Assembly (NCBI GenBank): GCA_030710605.1
Contig: CP092865.1
Span: 141,505,282 to 141,569,281 of the forward strand
Reading direction: 5' to 3'
DNA from: Cordylochernes scorpioides
Taxonomy: Eukaryota > Arthropoda > Arachnida > Pseudoscorpiones > Chernetidae
DNA length: 64,000 nucleotides
Made by a program: the position numbers and the translations under genes. Below are positions 33,589 through 44,394 of the stretch, in pieces. The notes beneath the pieces are model-generated. The model saw only the letters and a list, made by a program, of their open reading frames with translations, did no database searches and was not told where the DNA came from. Numbering within the stretch: the stretch's first letter is position 1; every line of letters begins with the position of its first letter.

Positions 33589-33753
33589 ATAGAGATAGAG
33601 ATTAATCTGTAAATAAATATTTATCATCATCATAAACAATACTAATAAGATGTATAATGTAAACAACGTTTTGATGTAAAAATATGAATATAAAGTGTAA
33701 TAAACAATTTGTACAAATCATATTCTTAATTATCAAAATATAAACACCAAACA

Positions 33754-33767
33754 TGGTGTCAGAAGTG
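33754..33767 (+). promoter_or_regulatory. Gypsy primer-binding site
   Basis: TGGTGTCAGAAGTG directly after the 5' LTR; the TGG matches a tRNA 3' CCA end. Confidence 0.8.
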
Positions 33768-33973
33768 TTTATTTTCAAATTATAAAATATTGGTGCGTAT
33801 TAGTTTGTCGAATGCGCGTGAGTACTAATATTCGAATTTGATTGTTTGAAAATTTTGATTTTGGAAATGTAGTCACATTTTTATATAATAATAATTTTCT
33901 AATCTTTTGAGTAACACTATATCTCGTAATATCTATATATTTTAATGTCTAATATAAAATAAAATATTTTAAG

Positions 33974-34826
33974 ATGTCAGATATTCCTGTACCAGCACCA
34001 ATATTAATAAATAGCCAGGCGGCAGAAAATAGGAGGTTTTTTAAAAGCCAATGGGACAATTATCAGGTGGCTACTGAATTAAATAAGAAAGATAATAATG
34101 TTATAAGAGCAACATTCCTATCACTCATTGGAAAAGATTGTTTCAACGTATTTTTGAATCTGGACTTGAAAGAAGATGAAAAGAATAGCCTACCTAAGAT
34201 TATTGAAGCATTGAATAACCATTTTACTCCACAAAAGAATGTCATATACGAACAGTATATTTTTAATACATCGAATCAAGAAGAAAACGAAGGTATTGAT
34301 AGCTACACAAATCGATTAAGACGACTAGCTAGCTCTTGTGAATATGATATACTATCAGAAGAACTAATCAGAGATAGAATAGTATTGGGAATCAAAGATA
34401 ATAGTCAGAAAAAAATTGCTAATGGAACCAAAACTAAACTTATCTTCGGCTATCGACATATGCAGGACAGCTGAGGTCATGGAACAACAGATAACCAAGT
34501 TGACTGGCCAAGAATCAGAAGACGTGAAGTGGAACAAAAAATATGAACGAAAAAAGGAAGAGACCAAAGCTACAAATGAAACATTTGAAGACATAATTAA
34601 TTGTCGTTACTGTGGGTCGAAACATAGGAAGGCTTCATGTCCTGCGTATGGTAAGATATGCACATGGTGCAACAGAAAAAATCATTTCTCAAAAGTGTGC
34701 AGATTGAGAATTCAAAAACCAAAACAGATGAACGTTAGAGCAATTCAAGAACAGGATGAATCATCAGATGAAGCTGTACTTCAACTAAGAAGACATTATG
34801 CAGCTGGAAATATCAAAAAAACATAA
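33974..34826 (+). pseudogene. Gypsy gag
   Basis: ATG at 33974. First frame (166 codons) has FFKSQWDNYQVATELNKKD and LSLIGKDCFNVFLNLDL, and RRLASSCEYDILSEELIRDRI, all like gag of K02A2.6-type gypsy elements. A frame break at about 34430 shifts into the second frame (34416-34826), with CRYCGSKHRKASCPAYGKIC and CTWCNRKNHFSKVC, two knuckles of which the second is CCHC. Similar to the gag at 1-1183. Confidence 0.85.
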
Positions 34827-35990
34827 ATGGATGGTAAAATTATTATTTGAAACAGCCAATCAAACTGTGCCACTGGAATGCCAATTAGACTCAGGATCCA
34901 CTTGTAACATCATGAGCCTAGACGATTACAGGTGGGTCATGCAAGAAAGAAGCAATAACTTGGACATATCCAATGCAAGGCTTGAAAATTTTGGTGGAGT
35001 CATCCTGAAGCCAGTAGGTCAAAAATATATCGATTGCTATTTTAAAGAAAATAAATATAATTTACTCTTTCAGATTGTGAACATTAATCTAAAACCTTTG
35101 TTATCAGCCAAAACAATAGAATACCTCAACCTTGTAACGAAGCATGATGCGGTTTACCACCTTGCAAATTCATCTTGCTCTCGAGCAGAATCAATTATCA
35201 ATAAATATGAGGATGTATTCAAAGGCCTAGGAATGTTACCAAAAGAATATCATATTGAAATTGAGAAAGAAGCTACACCAATGCAACAACATCCGAGAAT
35301 TCCAATTGGTTTGAAGGCAGAATTTAAAAGAAAGCTGGATGATCTTGAAGGAAGAGGCATTATTGAAAGAGTTCAGAAATTCTCTTCATGGATAAGCAAC
35401 TTGGTCCTTGTAAAGAAACAAAATAAACTTCGAGTATGCCTAGATCCAAGAGACCTAAACAAAGTGATTAAAAGACCTCATTTTCAAATTCCGACCATAG
35501 ACGAAATACTGCCAAGTTTAAATAATGCTAAGATATTCACTGTCGTTGATGCTAAAGGTGGTTTTTGGCAAGTAAAACTTGATAGCCAAAGTAGTGATTT
35601 GACTACATTTTCGACGCCGTTTGGCAGGTATAAATGGCTTCGAATGCCCTTTGGAATTTCAGCTGCCCCAGAAGAATTTCAGAGACGTCTACATGAAGTG
35701 ATTGAAGGCCTTGGAAGCGTAAAAGTAATAGCTGATGACATTTTGGTTTTTGGTAAGGGGAACACCACTGAAGACGCTATCAGAGATCATAACATCAAAT
35801 TAGAACAGTTATTGATGCGAGCATGAGAAAGAAATTTAAAATTTAACAAAGACAAAATTCGATTGTGTTCAAATCATGTCAATTACATGGGACACATTTT
35901 GTCTGATGAGGGTCTTAGACCTGATCCTGGAAAAGTGGAGGCGATAAAAGCTATGTCCAGACCCCAAAATGTAAGAGAAATACAATAATA
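34798..35990 (+). pseudogene. Gypsy protease and reverse transcriptase
   Basis: ECQLDSGSTCNIMS is the protease active site (residue about 30). RT: YHIEIEKEATPMQQHPRIP, SSWISNLVLVKKQNKLRVCLDPRDLNKVI, FTVVDAKGGFWQVKL (first catalytic Asp), TPFGRYKWLRMPFGIS, and KVIADDILVFG (catalytic DD). A stop at 35824 interrupts; the sequence beyond still reads the RT thumb (MGHILSDEGLRPDP) with a second stop near 35985. Confidence 0.88.
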
Positions 35991-35996
35991 CTTAGG

Positions 35997-36851
35997 TTGT
36001 ATCAATTCTTTAAAACGAAATTTCTGCCCAGACTTTCTGAGGTTGTACAACCACTGAGAGTTTTAACTCAAAAGTGCATGTCATGGAGTTGGAGTGAGCC
36101 TCAAGAACAGGCATTTATATTATCAAAAGAACTGGTTACTCAAGCTCCCGTGCTAAAATATTTCGATCCAAGTCTGCCTGTGACAATACAAAGTGATGCC
36201 AGTGACAAAGGTCTAGGAGCATTTCTCTTACAAGAAGAACAGCCTGTTGCATATGCATCGAAAGCATTAACAAGCACAGAAACTCGATACGCTCAAATTG
36301 AAAAAGAGTGTCTATCAATAGTATTTGCCTGCGAACATTTCTATCAATACATTGCAGGAGGCACCAAGGTTCATATAGAGACAGATCATAAACCTCTTGA
36401 GAAAATATTTAAAATGTATATTCACCAAGTTCCAAAAAGATTACAAAGAATGCTTCTAAGATTGCAGCGATATAATTTAGAGGTCAAGTATAAACCTGGA
36501 AAGCAAATGTATATATCAGATTGTCTGTCAAGGAAATATCTTATGAAGACAGGTGATAGAAATGAGCTTAATTTTGAAGTATATCTTGAAGTATATCTAA
36601 ATGATGACAAAAGCATTTATCAAGAAATTGAAAATATGAAATTGATTGAATTTGTTAATATCTCGACAGCAACGGCAGAACAAATAAGACAACAGAAGTG
36701 TAAAGATCAAACAATGCAAGTGCTTGTCAACCTAATCAGAAAAGGGTGGCCTAAAAGCAAATATAAAGTTCCTAGGGAGGCCATGGAATATTGGAAATTT
36801 AGAGATGAACTGACCGAACAAGATGGGATAATTTACAAAGGACAAAAGTAA
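35997..36851 (+). pseudogene. Gypsy RNase H
   Basis: FFKTKFLPRLSEVVQPLRVL is the connection. TIQSDASDKGLGAFLLQ holds the first Asp, TRYAQIEKECLSIVFACEHF the Glu, and VHIETDHKPLEKIF the second Asp; YKPGKQMYISDCLSRK the third. The remainder leads to integrase. Open over 284 codons and then broken before the integrase. Confidence 0.85.
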
Positions 36852-37987
36852 TAATACCAAAAACATTACGATCAGAGCTACTCAACCGAGTTCACGCCAG
36901 TCATCATGGAGTAGCAGCACCGCTGGCCAAAGCTCGACAAGCAATTTTTTGGCCCGGGATGAATCAATCTATAAAAGAAACAGTTGAGAAGTGCAAGGCC
37001 TGTCTAGCATATCAACCAAACCAAACAAAAGAAACCCTTATGTGCCATGAAACTCCCATTTTACCATGGAATAAAATCGGAATGGATATTTTCTCAGTAG
37101 AGACGACTCAATATCTTATCACTGTAGATTATTATTCCAGCTTCTGGGAACTAGATATACTAAAACATACTACTTCAGAATCCATAATCGAATGCTGTAA
37201 AAAGAATTTCAGCCGACATGGAACACCTGAAACACTAATAACAGATAACGGACCGCAATTCATTAGCCGTGAATTTCAAAAATTTCTAAAAACATGGAAA
37301 GTAGTGCAAATTACCAGCTCACCGTATCATAGTCAATCAAATGGCAAGGCGGAGTCAGCAGTCAAATCTGCAAAGATGCTTGTTAAAAAAGCTAAACATG
37401 AGCAAGAAGATTTGTGGCTTGCCATTCTAGAATGGCGGAACACCCCATTAAAAGATCTTGGATTCAGCCCAAACCAGGCTCTTATTTCCAGGAGAACACA
37501 AACCCTGATTCCTATTCATAAAACTTGTTAAAACCAGAAGTTCAACTTAATGTTTATGAAAAAATAGAAAAAAAGAAAAACAGAAATGAAAAATCTATAT
37601 GATAAACAGGCAAGGGACTTAACCAAATTGAACCCAGGACAAAGTATAAGTGTCAAATTGAAAGAAAAGGATAAGTGGAGAATGGGTAAATGCATCTCTG
37701 CCCAAGATCCTCGATCGTATATAGTTGAAGTTGAAGGTCATGAATACAGAAGAAATAGAAGAGACATTAGAACTTTACCATCAGGCTTAAACCTTAATGA
37801 AGAGTACACGGACCAAAACCCACAGAGTGAAGATTTTGAGCCAAATAAAAATAAAGTAGATCCGATCTGTGAATCCTCCACTTCAATGGAAACACCCCGT
37901 TCCACCGACTCAGGCCCACGGAGGACAAGATCTGGTCGACCAATCCGAACACCATCAAGATACAGCGACTATGTTCTGGACACTTAA
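36852..37987 (+). pseudogene. Gypsy integrase
   Basis: HHCC zinc domain at about 36890-37015 (HASHHGVAAPLAKARQAIFW type, then KCKACLAYQ with the Cys pair) overlaps a frame break. GMDIFSVETTQYLITVDYYS, TLITDNGPQF and YHSQSNGKAESAVKSAK carry the Asp-Asp-Glu triad. A break at 37531 precedes the C-terminal SH3-like region LNPGQSISVKLKEKDKWRMG. The triad is intact but the frame is not. Confidence 0.85.
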
Positions 37988-38069
37988 GTCATTATTTACT
38001 CTCTTATTTCTTTTATACACACATTAGTTATATAGCTATTATCTCATATACACTATATTTATGTTTTAA

Positions 38070-38081
38070 AAAATAGGGAGA
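38070..38081 (+). promoter_or_regulatory. Gypsy polypurine tract
   Basis: Purine-rich AAAATAGGGAGA abutting the 3' LTR start TGTTTGG at 38082; expected plus-strand primer site. Confidence 0.7.
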
Positions 38082-38107
38082 TGTTTGGAACTATATATAT
38101 ATATATA
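38082..38107 (+). repeat. Gypsy 3' LTR, first part
   Basis: TGTTTGGAACT then (TA)n, interrupted by the TGTAGTA-family element; the LTR resumes at 42649. Confidence 0.85.
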
Positions 38108-38580
38108 TGTAGTAATCCCGATGTGGAATGTGCTGGGCAGTCGTGGTAGTGGGTGCGTGATGGGATTCCCGCACGGGGACAGCAAGAGACAGAGGCAGGT
38201 CTAGATGGTAGCTCCAAGAAGTAGAGGTAGACCACGGACGAAAGGGGGGGTGAGAAGGGGGGGTGAGAGATCCGTCCGACCGTATAACGGCGTCGCTCTG
38301 AAAACAACTCCTTTGTCCCATTTCTGGGTGACTTTTATATTGGACGCCCGGATATGGTGGCGAGTTCTGATTGGCTCCCATAATCACGCCACCTGTCCGG
38401 CCACCTGTTGACGGGGTGATTGAACTCATTATCATAAACACCTGTTCGTCTGGTCTACCTTTACTCCTTTGTTTTATTTGTCACTTCCATTGTTACAAGT
38501 TCGATACATATTTTTATATAGATATGGGGTTATAATAAATATTAGAAGGCCGTGAACTATCCAACTCAAAATATACTACA
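38108..38580 (-). repeat. TGTAGTA family 3' LTR, copy B
   Basis: 473 bp. Lacks about 40 bp present in the other LTR between the CCACGGACGAA and GGGGGTGAGAGATCC motifs. Confidence 0.85.
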
Positions 38581-40421
38581 GAATGTGCCCCCGGTGATGA
38601 AGGTTTGGTTGGGGGAATGACATGTAATGAGTGATGACCTAACAAACCTATTATAAAAAAATAGAAGAAATAATTTGTATACAAATTAGTTAAAATTATT
38701 ATTAAGCTACAAGTTAAAAAGAGAAAGATGTTGTAATGGTGGTGTATCAATGAAATAAAAATCAAGGTTATAAAAATAAAAACGCACAAAATGAATGATA
38801 AAAGATTAAGAGAAAGTATATAATAAAAATGGTAAATATGGTAAAATGAATCTACTAGGAAAATAATATCTTATTGCATGAAAGATGAGAGGAAAAAAAA
38901 TGAAGTTAGTTTATTGACTGAACGTATAATGTGACGCTAAGGTTGAAAAGGGGAAAGGGGGTATCTGAGCATGTTTCTGCAAAGTAGTACCCCAAGCATT
39001 CTGCAATGCAATGTGAACTTGTTTAAGTGAGGCATTGTTTTCATTAACAGAAGGCCCAAGATATTCCGTCTGCATCATTAGTTCAGACAGTGAAAAGAGG
39101 TGGGAAGATTGATGGAGGTAAAAGGGAGAGGTAGAGGTAAGAGGGATCCCAGTTGTCCATAATGATTGTGCCCGGTTGAATTATGAGTCGGGCGATGAGA
39201 AAAAGAAAATAAAAAGATCGCGCTGGATATCCTGAACTCACCATTGGGAATGGGTATAGCGAGGAAGGATTGTTCCAGTCGGATTAATAAAAAAAAAATG
39301 TTCGGCGAACTGGAATCCCTTGGAAGGTTGGAGGTTTGAAGGATGCGGAAAAGGAGAGGTGGGTGTAAGAGATTTATTGCTGTCAATTTTGATTGTGTCC
39401 GACTTGTGTGGTGAAAAGAAAAAGTTGAAAAATGAAAAAATGATGAGCCGGACGATGAGAGAAAAAAAAATCTAACTGGGTCTCCTGAGCTCACTATTGG
39501 GAGTGATATAGCGAGGAAGGGTCTTCTAGTTAGTTCAATCAATTAAAATAAAAGAAAATGGCTGACGAACAATAATCTCTTGATGGATGTAAAAAGTTGG
39601 GAGGAAAAGTTCATGGGATAGAGTTAGAGGTTGTAAGGGAAGCGTCAAAAATAACATTTTGAAAATCTATTAAGAAAAATAAAATGATAAATGTTTTATC
39701 TGTTTAAGAAATATTATAAATATTGTTAGGTGTAGGTTTTTTAAAATGGTGCCTAAAATAGTTGAAGTTGTAAAATGCTAAGTCTAAACATGATGAGAAA
39801 AAAATAATTAAAATAAAATAAAAATATTAAAGGTAATAATATATAAAGGGTTGATTGGTAAAGTTGAAGGCATTAATGTTGATGATTAATAAACAAAGTG
39901 ATATTATCGATTAATAGTGAAATGCTTTATCTACATCTGTAAGTTAAAAAACAAAGTCCAACACCACAAAACTAGGTAAACTGTAAGTCTATTTACAATA
40001 AATGAGAGAAAAGTAAAAAAAAAAAAAAATCAAAAATATTCGTTCCTGAAAAAAGGGAACATATTTACACACAGTGTAGGTGCAAGATTATTGATGTCTT
40101 TCTAGTTTGGCCTACGGGGAGGTAATGTGGCCCTATAATTGAATGATTGATAGGCAAGAGTGTTGAAGTAGGAAGGAATATCTCTGCTAATGGTGGATGC
40201 AAAGGTCATTCCACCCCTTTAGAAGTAGGGAAGGAAAGACGAAGTAGAAAAAAAAAAACTAGGGGGGGAGTTCAGTGTGTCCTTGAGCTTTTGTCGTTGG
40301 GATGAAGACTGGAATTAATTGTCCTTTTAGGAGGCCAATATGGCGTCTCCTTTGGTCTCATGTATAGGATCGATAATATTATAAAAATAAGATTTGCTAT
40401 TTATGTAACATGGCTTGTTTG

Positions 40422-40826
40422 TCAGACTTTCAGGACCTGGATTTTCGCTAATTTTATGAGAATAGTTGGGGGGGACAAATGATTAAGTGGTTCGGAAAAT
40501 CGATGAGCTATACTTTTTTCTATTGGACTAAACAAGTTGGGATCTAAATGTCGGAAAGGATCTATTATTCTATTTATTTTTAGGGGTTCTATATATATAT
40601 ATAATTTGGGTGGTGTTATATAAAGGACCTCTTCATTATAATATTGTAATTTATTTACATGTACAATATCGCTATCATTATCTGTAATCCTATTGGGTCT
40701 ATTTATACGTACGACATTATCAGAAATAATTTCAGTAATTTTATATGGACCTGTAAAGTAGGGTACTAACTTTCCGCTATTTGGATGATGATACGCCTTG
40801 ATTAAAACTATATCGCCTACATCCAT
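40422..40826 (-). pseudogene. Gypsy integrase C-terminal (GPY/F) domain
   Basis: 134 codons. VGDIVLIKAYHHPNSGKLVPYFTGPYKITEI is the GPY/F module that ends Ty3/gypsy integrases, followed by VHVNKLQYYNEE (the HxxxLK-type motif). It reads as the continuation of the integrase piece seen in copy A. The remainder of pol is deleted in this family. Confidence 0.8.
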
Positions 40827-41818
40827 TGTGTGGTTTTGTGTTTATTATCATACCTAACTTTTACTTTGGCGTGCCTATCAGTTGTACGTCGTACTGATAT
40901 TTCTCTACTTTCTACTATACTGGGATTTATATCATCACATAACTCGGGGAATTTTCAATTTTGGGATGTTATAGTATGGGGCGTGTCTTTATATTTATTA
41001 GTAACTATCTTGATTAACTTCGTCCACGAGGTTCTGGGATTCTCTAGGTGAAATAACCTTAGTTTCCCGGTAGGTTTTGCGTTAAGATTTTCAGACAAAT
41101 CGTTAGATTGGAGATTATTAGCGGTGATTAGGTTTAGAAAAATTATAAAATAATGACTTTACGAAATTTTTCTAAGAGAAAAAGGTTATGGCATGGGTAC
41201 AAAATTCGGTAGAGTTTCGTAATTAACAATTTAACACGGGCAGGAATGAAATGCAATGGGGTATGGAAATTTTATGGTATGATATTTAGTTTTCGCATAT
41301 TACATTTATAGTTGTATTTGTAATTGTAGGAAAAATGGGAGGCACATTTTGAGATGAGATGATTTAAAATTGATATTTATAAAAATACAAATCTAGGGCT
41401 AGTTTTTAAAACTTTTAAATATTGAGAAATATCAATTTAAATAGTAATAGGTCAAGTAAAATAAAGAGCTTAATAAATTTAATTATTAATACTATGGCCA
41501 TAAATAAGGTATTAAAAAAACACACAAATAAGTTTAGAAAATGATTCTAATATGATTTTTTATGTAAAATTGAAATTAATGAATTAAAATTTAAAAGTTG
41601 CTTAAAATAAAGTAAAAATTGATAAATGAGGGTGTACAAGATTTAAAATTTGAATTGAAATGTTATAAAAATTGCAAAATTTGATTTAAAATGATTACAG
41701 TGAAAATAAACATTAAATTTATGGAGAATCAAGTTGTTTTTAAAAACTCACAGTTTTGAGGATTGTTCAGTCAGGAGACTTGGTCTTTAGTTGTTGTCCC
41801 GCTGATGGGGCCTGGTTG

Positions 41819-42214
41819 TCACCTTTTGCGATGGTTGCCATGGGACATCGTCGATGCTGGTTGGCGGGGCAATGCCAGGATTTCTCGATGAATCTTGTCT
41901 GCCTGTTCGAGCTGAGGGAGGAAGATGTTCGTGGCGCAGGAGATGTTGATGGGGGCGATGATGACCTTCTCGGTGCGAGGTACGGTTAGTCTCCGAATGG
42001 CGTCTGTTAGGTGGCTTACTCGGTCTTCGCAGTGGGGCTGCAAGTTGGTGAGGGCATCCGCGACGTATTCGTCTCCGACCTCCGTCATCCTCTGCATGCT
42101 GCTGTCCTCAGTTATCCTGTCGACTTTAACGGGTTCTGTAGTAATCCCGATGTGGAATGTGCTGGGCAGTCGTGGTAGTGGGTGCGTGATGGGATTCCCG
42201 CACGGGGACAGCAA
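41819..42214 (-). pseudogene. Gag-like N-terminal remnant
   Basis: After LTR sequence, the frame gives RMTEVGDEYVADALTNLQPHCEDRVSHLTDAIRRLTVP and FLPQLEQADKIHREILALP, an amphipathic helical pattern. Its position after the 5' LTR and conservation with copy A (17466 onward) suggest a gag start. Family not recognised in detail. Confidence 0.45.
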
Positions 42215-42648
42215 GAGACAGAGGCAGGTCTAGATGGTAGCTCCAAGAAGTAGAGGTAGACCACGGACGAAGGCAGTCGAACCACGGGCGTCACGGATGC
42301 CCTAGCCTACGCGGATAGAAGGGGGGGGTGAGAGATCCGTCCGACCGTATAACGGCGTCGCTCTGAAAACAACTCCTTTGTCCCATTTCTGGGTGACTTT
42401 TATATTGGACGCCCGCATATGGTGGCGAGTTCTGATTGGCTCCCATAATCACGCCACCTGTCCGGCCACCTGTTGACGGAGTGATTGAACTCATTATCAT
42501 AAACATCTGTTCGTCTGGTCTACTTTTACTCCTTTGTTTTATTTGTCACTTCCATTGTTACAAGTTCGATACATATTTTTATATAGATATGGGGTTATAA
42601 TAAATATTAGAAGAAGGCTGTGAACTATCCAACTCAAAATATACTACA
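42137..42648 (-). repeat. TGTAGTA family 5' LTR, copy B
   Basis: 512 bp, plus-strand ends TGTAGTAATCCC and AATATACTACA. Confidence 0.85.
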
Positions 42649-42813
42649 TATATATATTCTATTAATCTGTAAATAAATATATATCATCATCATAAATAAT
42701 AATAATAAGATGTATAATGTAAACAACGTGTTGATGTAAAAATATGAATATAAAGTGTAATAAACAATTTGTACAAATCATATTCTTAATTATCAAAATA
42801 TAAACACCAAACA
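42649..42813 (+). repeat. Gypsy 3' LTR, second part
   Basis: Begins in the (TA)n run, contains TTCTATTAATCTG (the uninterrupted Helitron target) and ends CACCAAACA next to the ATACA target duplication. Confidence 0.88.
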
Positions 42814-42818
42814 ATACA

Positions 42819-43250
42819 TTTTCACATATTTATTTTGCTTGTAGCGTTCTAGTACGTTAATATTCATTTTCGTAATAATTTTTGCAATCAAAAGAATATC
42901 GCGAAGCTAACCAACACAATATAATTGAGTTAAAAGAAGAAACAATTATCAAAAGTATTCGGAACAAAATTTGTTATTATAATGGGATAGGATTGTGTTG
43001 TGGAATATATAAAAATTTTAGATCATTGAATATCTTTAACCAAAATATCCTTTAGGAATTTGTATGTTCCATAACTTCAGTATGACAGAAAAATACAAAT
43101 TTATGATTTTTCGAAATCTTAGTTTTTTAATATATATAATTGAGATTAAAATTTTAATTAAAATTTCTGATATATGTAAATAACTAATATATGTATAACT
43201 TGTATGTGAAACATATATTAAACATGAAGCTTATGTGATGCACGGATCAG
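42819..43250. other. AT-rich, no feature seen
   Basis: Unique-looking AT-rich flank of the gypsy element with no supported gene or repeat. Confidence 0.5.
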
Positions 43251-43379
43251 CAGGAGAGAGACATTGCTGACAGTGTTGGAGGGAAAGCTCCGGGGGAAGT
43301 GATTGAGGGGAAGGAGAAGACAGGGATACACAGACGATCTAAAACAATGGATTGGACGACACACCTACGAGGAGATGAA

Positions 43380-43870
43380 GAGGATGGCGGAGGAAGTATG
43401 GAGAGACCACGTGGCCCACCCTCAGTAGAGGAAGGCATCGAAGGAGGGAGAGATGGAGAAACCATGTGGCCCACCTCAGTAGAGGAAGGCATCGAAGGAG
43501 GGAGATATGGAAAGACCATGTGACCCCCCTCAGTAGAGGAATACTCTGAAGGAGGGAAGCATGGAGAGACCATGTGGCCCACCCTCAGTAGAGGAAGACC
43601 TGAAGGAGGGAGAGACCATGTGGCCCACCCTTAGTAGAGGAAGGCGCTGAAGGAGGGAGATATGGAGAGATCATGTGGCCCACTCTCAGTAGAGGAAGGT
43701 ATTGAAGGAGGGAGATATGGAGAGACCATGTGGCCCACTCTCAGTAGAGGAAGGTATTGAAGGAGGGAGATATGGAGAGACCATTTGGCCCACTCTCAGT
43801 AGAGGAAGTAATTGAAGGAGGGAGATATGGAGAGACCATCACCCTCAGTAGAGGAAGAGATTGAAGGAGG
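43380..43870 (+). repeat. Minisatellite, 55-bp unit
   Basis: Repeated GAGACCATGTGGCCCA then CTCAGTAGAGGAAGG and GAAGGAGGGAGATATGGA. Two well-preserved units start at 43722 and 43777, 55 bp apart; other units vary by a few bases. Because 55 is not a multiple of three, the long frames across it are not conserved protein. Sequence left of it (43320-43400, AAACAATGGATTGGACGACAC) vaguely resembles a retroelement 3' coding tail, not enough to call. Confidence 0.85.
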
Positions 43871-44210
43871 AGGAAAACATATATAAAAACTAATCTATTA
43901 AACACTAGACGTGGGAGATTCAAAAGGTGAGACTCACACCCACACACAGTGGTGTTGAATAAACGTTTAAAGGACAGAAATAGGCAGACGACTGTAAGTT
44001 AGTTCAGTAATTATCGGTTCTTCTGAATATTCATATTCTAGTCACGTGATCGTTACCATAGCAACGGAGGTTTTTGTTGCTCTTCGAGCGTACACACTCG
44101 GCTCTAAGGAAGTTGACAATTTGCAATATCTTGTCAAGAGAGAGATTGAATATACTTTCATTAACCGTACATATAAGATTATATAGGGATAATAGGAGAG
44201 AAAATTGAAA
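43871..44210. other. No gene seen
   Basis: Flank between the minisatellite and the exon candidate. If the exon candidate is terminal, the 3' UTR would lie here. Confidence 0.4.
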
Positions 44211-44394
44211 TTAAATATTACTTTCATCAGAGGAATCCCACTGAGGGTCGTCTGGTATGATATCACATTCCGCCCTGAAGTCAGACAACGTTCCGCGTAG
44301 ATCGGACTTCTCCCCGACATGTGCTATTGCCATGACGAGGAATAGCTTTAGAGAAGACCTCTGCTCAGGCGACAGGCACTCGAGGATGTCCCCC
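44211..44394 (-). CDS. Candidate host-gene exon of unknown function
   Basis: Minus strand. A strong 3' splice site (TTTTCTCCCCTTCTAACAG) ends at 44395-44396 and opens an exon in which one base completes a preceding codon, then GDILECLSPEQRSSLKLFL, VMAIAHVGEKSDLRGTL, SDFRAECDIIPDDPQWD and SSDESNI before TAA at 44211-44213. Composition is non-repetitive and unlike transposon proteins. A GT inside GAAAGTAATA offers an alternative donor, so it might not be terminal. I do not recognise the protein. The acidic D/S-rich end and helical start are all that can be said. Upstream exons would lie above 44400 or beyond the retroelement at 45.7-51.1 kb. Confidence 0.5.

Larger units (their letters stand above)
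31440..33601 (-). mobile_element. Non-autonomous Helitron carrying tRNA and U6 genes (Helitron 1)
   Basis: Minus orientation. The 3' terminus at 31440 reads, on the minus strand, hairpin CCGGGCGTTGCCCGG-like then TCATTCGG and CTAG. The 5' terminus at 33601 starts TCTCTATCTC. It lies between A (31439) and T (33602). The sibling LTR (42655-42670) has the uninterrupted ATTCTATTAATCTG, so the insertion point A^T is proven within the window and there is no target duplication: both are Helitron hallmarks. Contents on the plus-strand map: truncated tRNA-Tyr, full tRNA-Tyr, four tandem tRNA-Gly units, U6. Each tRNA unit ends in a copy of the Helitron 5' end (ACAGACAGxxAGAAATTGACTT then TATATATAGAGA). 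No RepHel protein is encoded. Confidence 0.85.
38108..42648 (-). mobile_element. Gypsy-derived non-autonomous LTR element, family TGTAGTA, copy B
   Basis: Minus orientation, LTRs 38108-38580 (473 bp) and 42137-42648 (512 bp). The difference is mainly a deletion and small G-run rearrangement around 38240-38270. It sits in the (TA)n run of the gypsy 3' LTR, the same kind of site as copy A. The interior matches copy A over most of its length but is diverged and has several small indels. Coding remnants: an integrase C-terminus (40422-40826) and a gag-like start (41819-42214). Confidence 0.88.
31407..42813 (+). mobile_element. Ty3/gypsy retrotransposon with both LTRs interrupted
   Basis: Bounded by a 5-bp duplication ATACA (31402-31406 and 42814-42818). 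The 5' LTR is 31407-31439 plus 33602-33753, split by a Helitron. The 3' LTR is 38082-38107 plus 42649-42813, split by a TGTAGTA-family element. LTRs start TGTTTGGAACT and end CACCAAACA. A primer site TGGTGTCAGAAGTG is at 33754-33767 and a purine-rich tract at 38070-38081. Gag, protease-RT, RNase H and integrase follow in order across 33974-37987, with several frame breaks. Without the inserts it is about 4.7 kb. Confidence 0.9.

Noticed and set aside
43320..43400. Retroelement coding tail next to the minisatellite
   Set aside because: Faint resemblance only, with no diagnostic motif.
43247..43582. Minus-strand repetitive Pro/Ser-rich frame
   Set aside because: It is a read-through of the 55-bp minisatellite; the unit is not a multiple of three, so the frame is not kept.
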